The notes beneath the pieces were generated by a model. That model searched no databases. It had not been told where the DNA came from and was given only the letters and a program-made list of their open reading frames with translations. The translations under genes and the position numbers were made by a program. This document shows, in pieces, positions 4,746-5,764 of a DNA stretch of 5,764 nucleotides. Positions within the stretch are counted from its first letter, which is position 1. Each line of letters starts with the position of its first letter. Source of the stretch: Candidatus Fermentibacterota bacterium (GTDB lineage: Bacteria; JAFGKV01); contig JAFGKV010000049.1 of the NCBI GenBank assembly GCA_016928395.1, forward strand, positions 1 through 5,764. Direction: 5' to 3'.

Positions 4746-5032
4746 GAATCGCATCACTCGCAGAAGTGAAGGCGCGGCTGAGCGCCTATGTGGACGAAAG
4801 CGTGACCAGCGGGCCCGTGGTGATCACGCGTAACGGGAAGGCGGTAGCGGTCTTGGTAGCCCCGGCAGATGATGATGATCTAGAGTCGCTGCTGCTCAGT
4901 CGCTCACCCCGTTTTCAGCGGATGATGGCACGGTCCCGCAGGAGCATCGAGTCGGGAACGGGGCTGTCTGAGGATGAGTTCTGGCGGGCGGTTTCGAGAG
5001 GGAGAAGCCCTCAGGAAGGCCAGCCGGAGTGA
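4742..5032 (+). CDS. Phd/YefM-family antitoxin
   Basis: A 96-aa protein starting in the toxin stop codon (ATGA, 4742-4745). The N-terminal domain is typical Phd/YefM: IASLAEVKARLSAYVDE (3-19), GPVVITRNGKAVAVLVAP (24-41), where TRNGK-AVAVLV is the family hallmark for the DNA-binding dimer. Residues 43-96 are charged and helical (DDDDLESLLLSRSPRFQRMM, then SIESGTGLSEDEFWRAV), as expected for the toxin-binding tail. It should neutralise the upstream RelE/ParE protein and repress the shared promoter. GAGAGAGGAG (about 4726-4735) upstream gives a plausible ribosome binding site inside the toxin gene, so the antitoxin may also be initiated on its own. Confidence 0.9.
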   Translation: MRIASLAEVKARLSAYVDESVTSGPVVITRNGKAVAVLVAPADDDDLESLLLSRSPRFQRMMARSRRSIESGTGLSEDEFWRAVSRGRSPQEGQPE

Positions 5033-5171
5033 CGCAAGAGCGGATGGGCGATTCAGCGTAGGGGAATGCCGGTCTAGGCCGGCGCACGGGGCGTTGGCGA
5101 AATGTCAATCTGCTGAGCGAAAGAGCCATCCAGACAAGGCTTCATCGTCCTGCAGAGCACGCTGACATCAT

Positions 5172-5561
5172 CCTCCGACTGCACTCCTGCATGGACCGGG
5201 GATTCGGCGCCTTGACGGAGCGGGCCGCGGCCCCTCTTTCCCCTATTCCCTTCCGAGAAAGGCCTTCACCAGGGGCCGTGACGGATACGATTGGATCTCG
5301 TGGAGCTTCCTCTCCCTTCCGAGGGCATTTCACCTCCCTTCCGAGGGCATTTCACCTTCACGAGGGGTATCTGTCTCTGGGAGAAACCGTGTCGGCGTCT
5401 GGCCGCATGCCCATCCCCTTACGATGTACCTTCTGGAATCCGGCTACGACATCCGCAGGACATAAGAGCTTCTTGGCCAGAGGGCCGTGAGCGCGACCAT
5501 AATCTACGCGCACGTGTTGAACAAGGGAGGGCAAGGTGTTCGCAGCCTCGCGGATAACCTG
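5172..5561 (+). pseudogene. Integron-type tyrosine recombinase (IntI-like), decayed relic
   Basis: Blocks of IntI order appear along the + strand. ALLHGPGIR at 5181-5207 matches box I (family ALLYGTGLR) with the catalytic Arg. After a gap that should hold about 60-70 residues comes PYSLPRK at 5241-5261 (family PYALARK), then GYDWISWSFL at 5283-5312. FHLHEGYL at 5350-5373 (family HHLHE..L) is one frame off, then HAHPLTMYLLESGYDIRRT in the original frame, TAA at 5463-5465 where Q is usual, and ELLGQRAVSATIIYAHVLNK with GGQGVRSLADNL. The last block, including the nucleophile Tyr (5505-5507) and GGxGVRS, is strongly integron-like. The box II Arg is replaced by Ala, the LLGH His is Gln, and most of the N-terminal half is absent. 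It cannot encode an active enzyme. An intact relative would integrate and excise cassettes at attI/attC. Confidence 0.8.
5312..5355 (+). repeat. Exact 22-bp tandem duplication inside the integrase relic
   Basis: The 22 bases at 5312-5333, starting CTCCCTTCCGAGGG and ending CATTTCAC, are repeated exactly at 5334-5355. Because 22 is not a multiple of three, the duplication moves the integrase frame. Removing one copy joins GYDWISWSFLSLPRAFHLHE in a single frame. A weaker related stretch (CCCTTCCGAGAAAGGCCTTC) begins at 5248. Confidence 0.85.
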
Positions 5562-5571
5562 TGGGGGAGCC

Positions 5572-5764
5572 ATGATGCGTGCGAACCATCGAGTTGTGAT
5601 AGGCTGCAATTCCCGCAGCCTATCACAACTCGGTGTTTGCGTTACTGGCGGCGTGAATGCGAAGTACTACAATGTTCTCCACGATTCGCTCGGTGAGAAC
5701 TACAGACGCTATGGACTGCACGATCTGCAGCCTGTCTCGTCTGTCTACTGCAGCATATCACTAG
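5572..5764 (+). CDS. Unidentified ORF, runs off the right edge
   Basis: From ATGATG at 5572 (or 5575) the frame stays open to the end of the window, about 64 codons, including the smooth stretch GGVNAKYYNVLHDSLGENYR and RYGLHDLQPVSSVYC. GGGGGAG at 5563-5569 gives a Shine-Dalgarno match 5 bases before the second ATG. Codons 7-21 lie inside the perfect inverted repeat, which is unusual for a gene and raises the possibility that only the part after about 5633 is genuinely coding or that the ORF is accidental. I recognise no domain. It is too short here to assign a role. Confidence 0.35.
   Translation, partial: MMRANHRVVIGCNSRSLSQLGVCVTGGVNAKYYNVLHDSLGENYRRYGLHDLQPVSSVYCSISL
5590..5632. repeat. 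18-bp perfect inverted repeat with 7-nt loop
   Basis: CGAGTTGTGATAGGCTGC (5590-5607) and its exact reverse complement (5615-5632) enclose AATTCCC. Pairing could extend outward by a G-T pair and two Watson-Crick pairs (5587-5589 with 5633-5635). It starts about 28 bases after the end of the integrase relic. There is no T run, so a simple terminator is unlikely. It lacks the bulged bases and core pair expected of an integron attC site. Confidence 0.85.

Noticed and set aside
5590-5632. The long inverted repeat as an integron attC site
   Set aside because: The arms are perfect, without the extrahelical bases and conserved R'/R'' cores that define attC.

Overview
The window comes from a GC-rich bacterium. 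Shine-Dalgarno sites are of the AGGAGG type, codons favour G or C in the third position, and genes are packed with ATGA/GTGA overlaps. Nothing in it allows a confident phylum call. It is an accessory region: four small two-gene toxin-antitoxin-like modules, all on the + strand, separated by repeat-rich DNA and flanked by the remains of mobile elements.

Left flank (1-1098). A fragment of an IS21-type helper ATPase (IstB, Walker B region, minus strand) runs off the left edge and is cut off near base 90. About 1 kb without a convincing gene follows. It holds one copy of a dispersed 46-bp repeat and a perfect 10-bp-stem inverted repeat.

Module 1 (1099-1712) is a 78-aa antitoxin-like protein overlapping a 126-aa PemK/MazF-family toxin. 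Its AGGAGG can fold into a local hairpin. Module 2 (2080-2678) is a DUF433 antitoxin overlapping a DUF5615 PIN-like toxin (VapBC45 type), with a 17-bp palindrome just upstream that looks like an autoregulatory operator. Module 3 (2877-3817) has a good promoter, a Panacea/SocA-domain (DUF4065) protein and an immediately adjacent small gene that is open only if one base missing from a C-rich stretch near 3521 is restored. This pair resembles PanAT modules, with an unfamiliar partner. Module 4 (4422-5032) is toxin-first: a RelE/ParE-superfamily toxin overlapping a Phd/YefM antitoxin. Its near-consensus promoter sits so close to the ATG that the mRNA should be leaderless or almost so.

Right flank (5033-5764). 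A decayed integron-type tyrosine recombinase gene lies at about 5172-5561. Recognisable are box I (LLHGPGIR), a middle part, the C-terminal LLESGYDIR and IYAHVLNKGGQGVRS blocks, an internal deletion, a 22-bp frame-shifting tandem duplication and an in-frame TAA. Beyond it are an 18-bp perfect inverted repeat with a 7-nt loop and an ORF that runs off the right edge.

Each toxin-like product is probably neutralised by its translationally coupled partner. Relics of IS21, an integron integrase and dispersed repeats suggest the modules accumulated in a recombination-prone hotspot. No intact transposase or recombinase and no clear attC site is visible.
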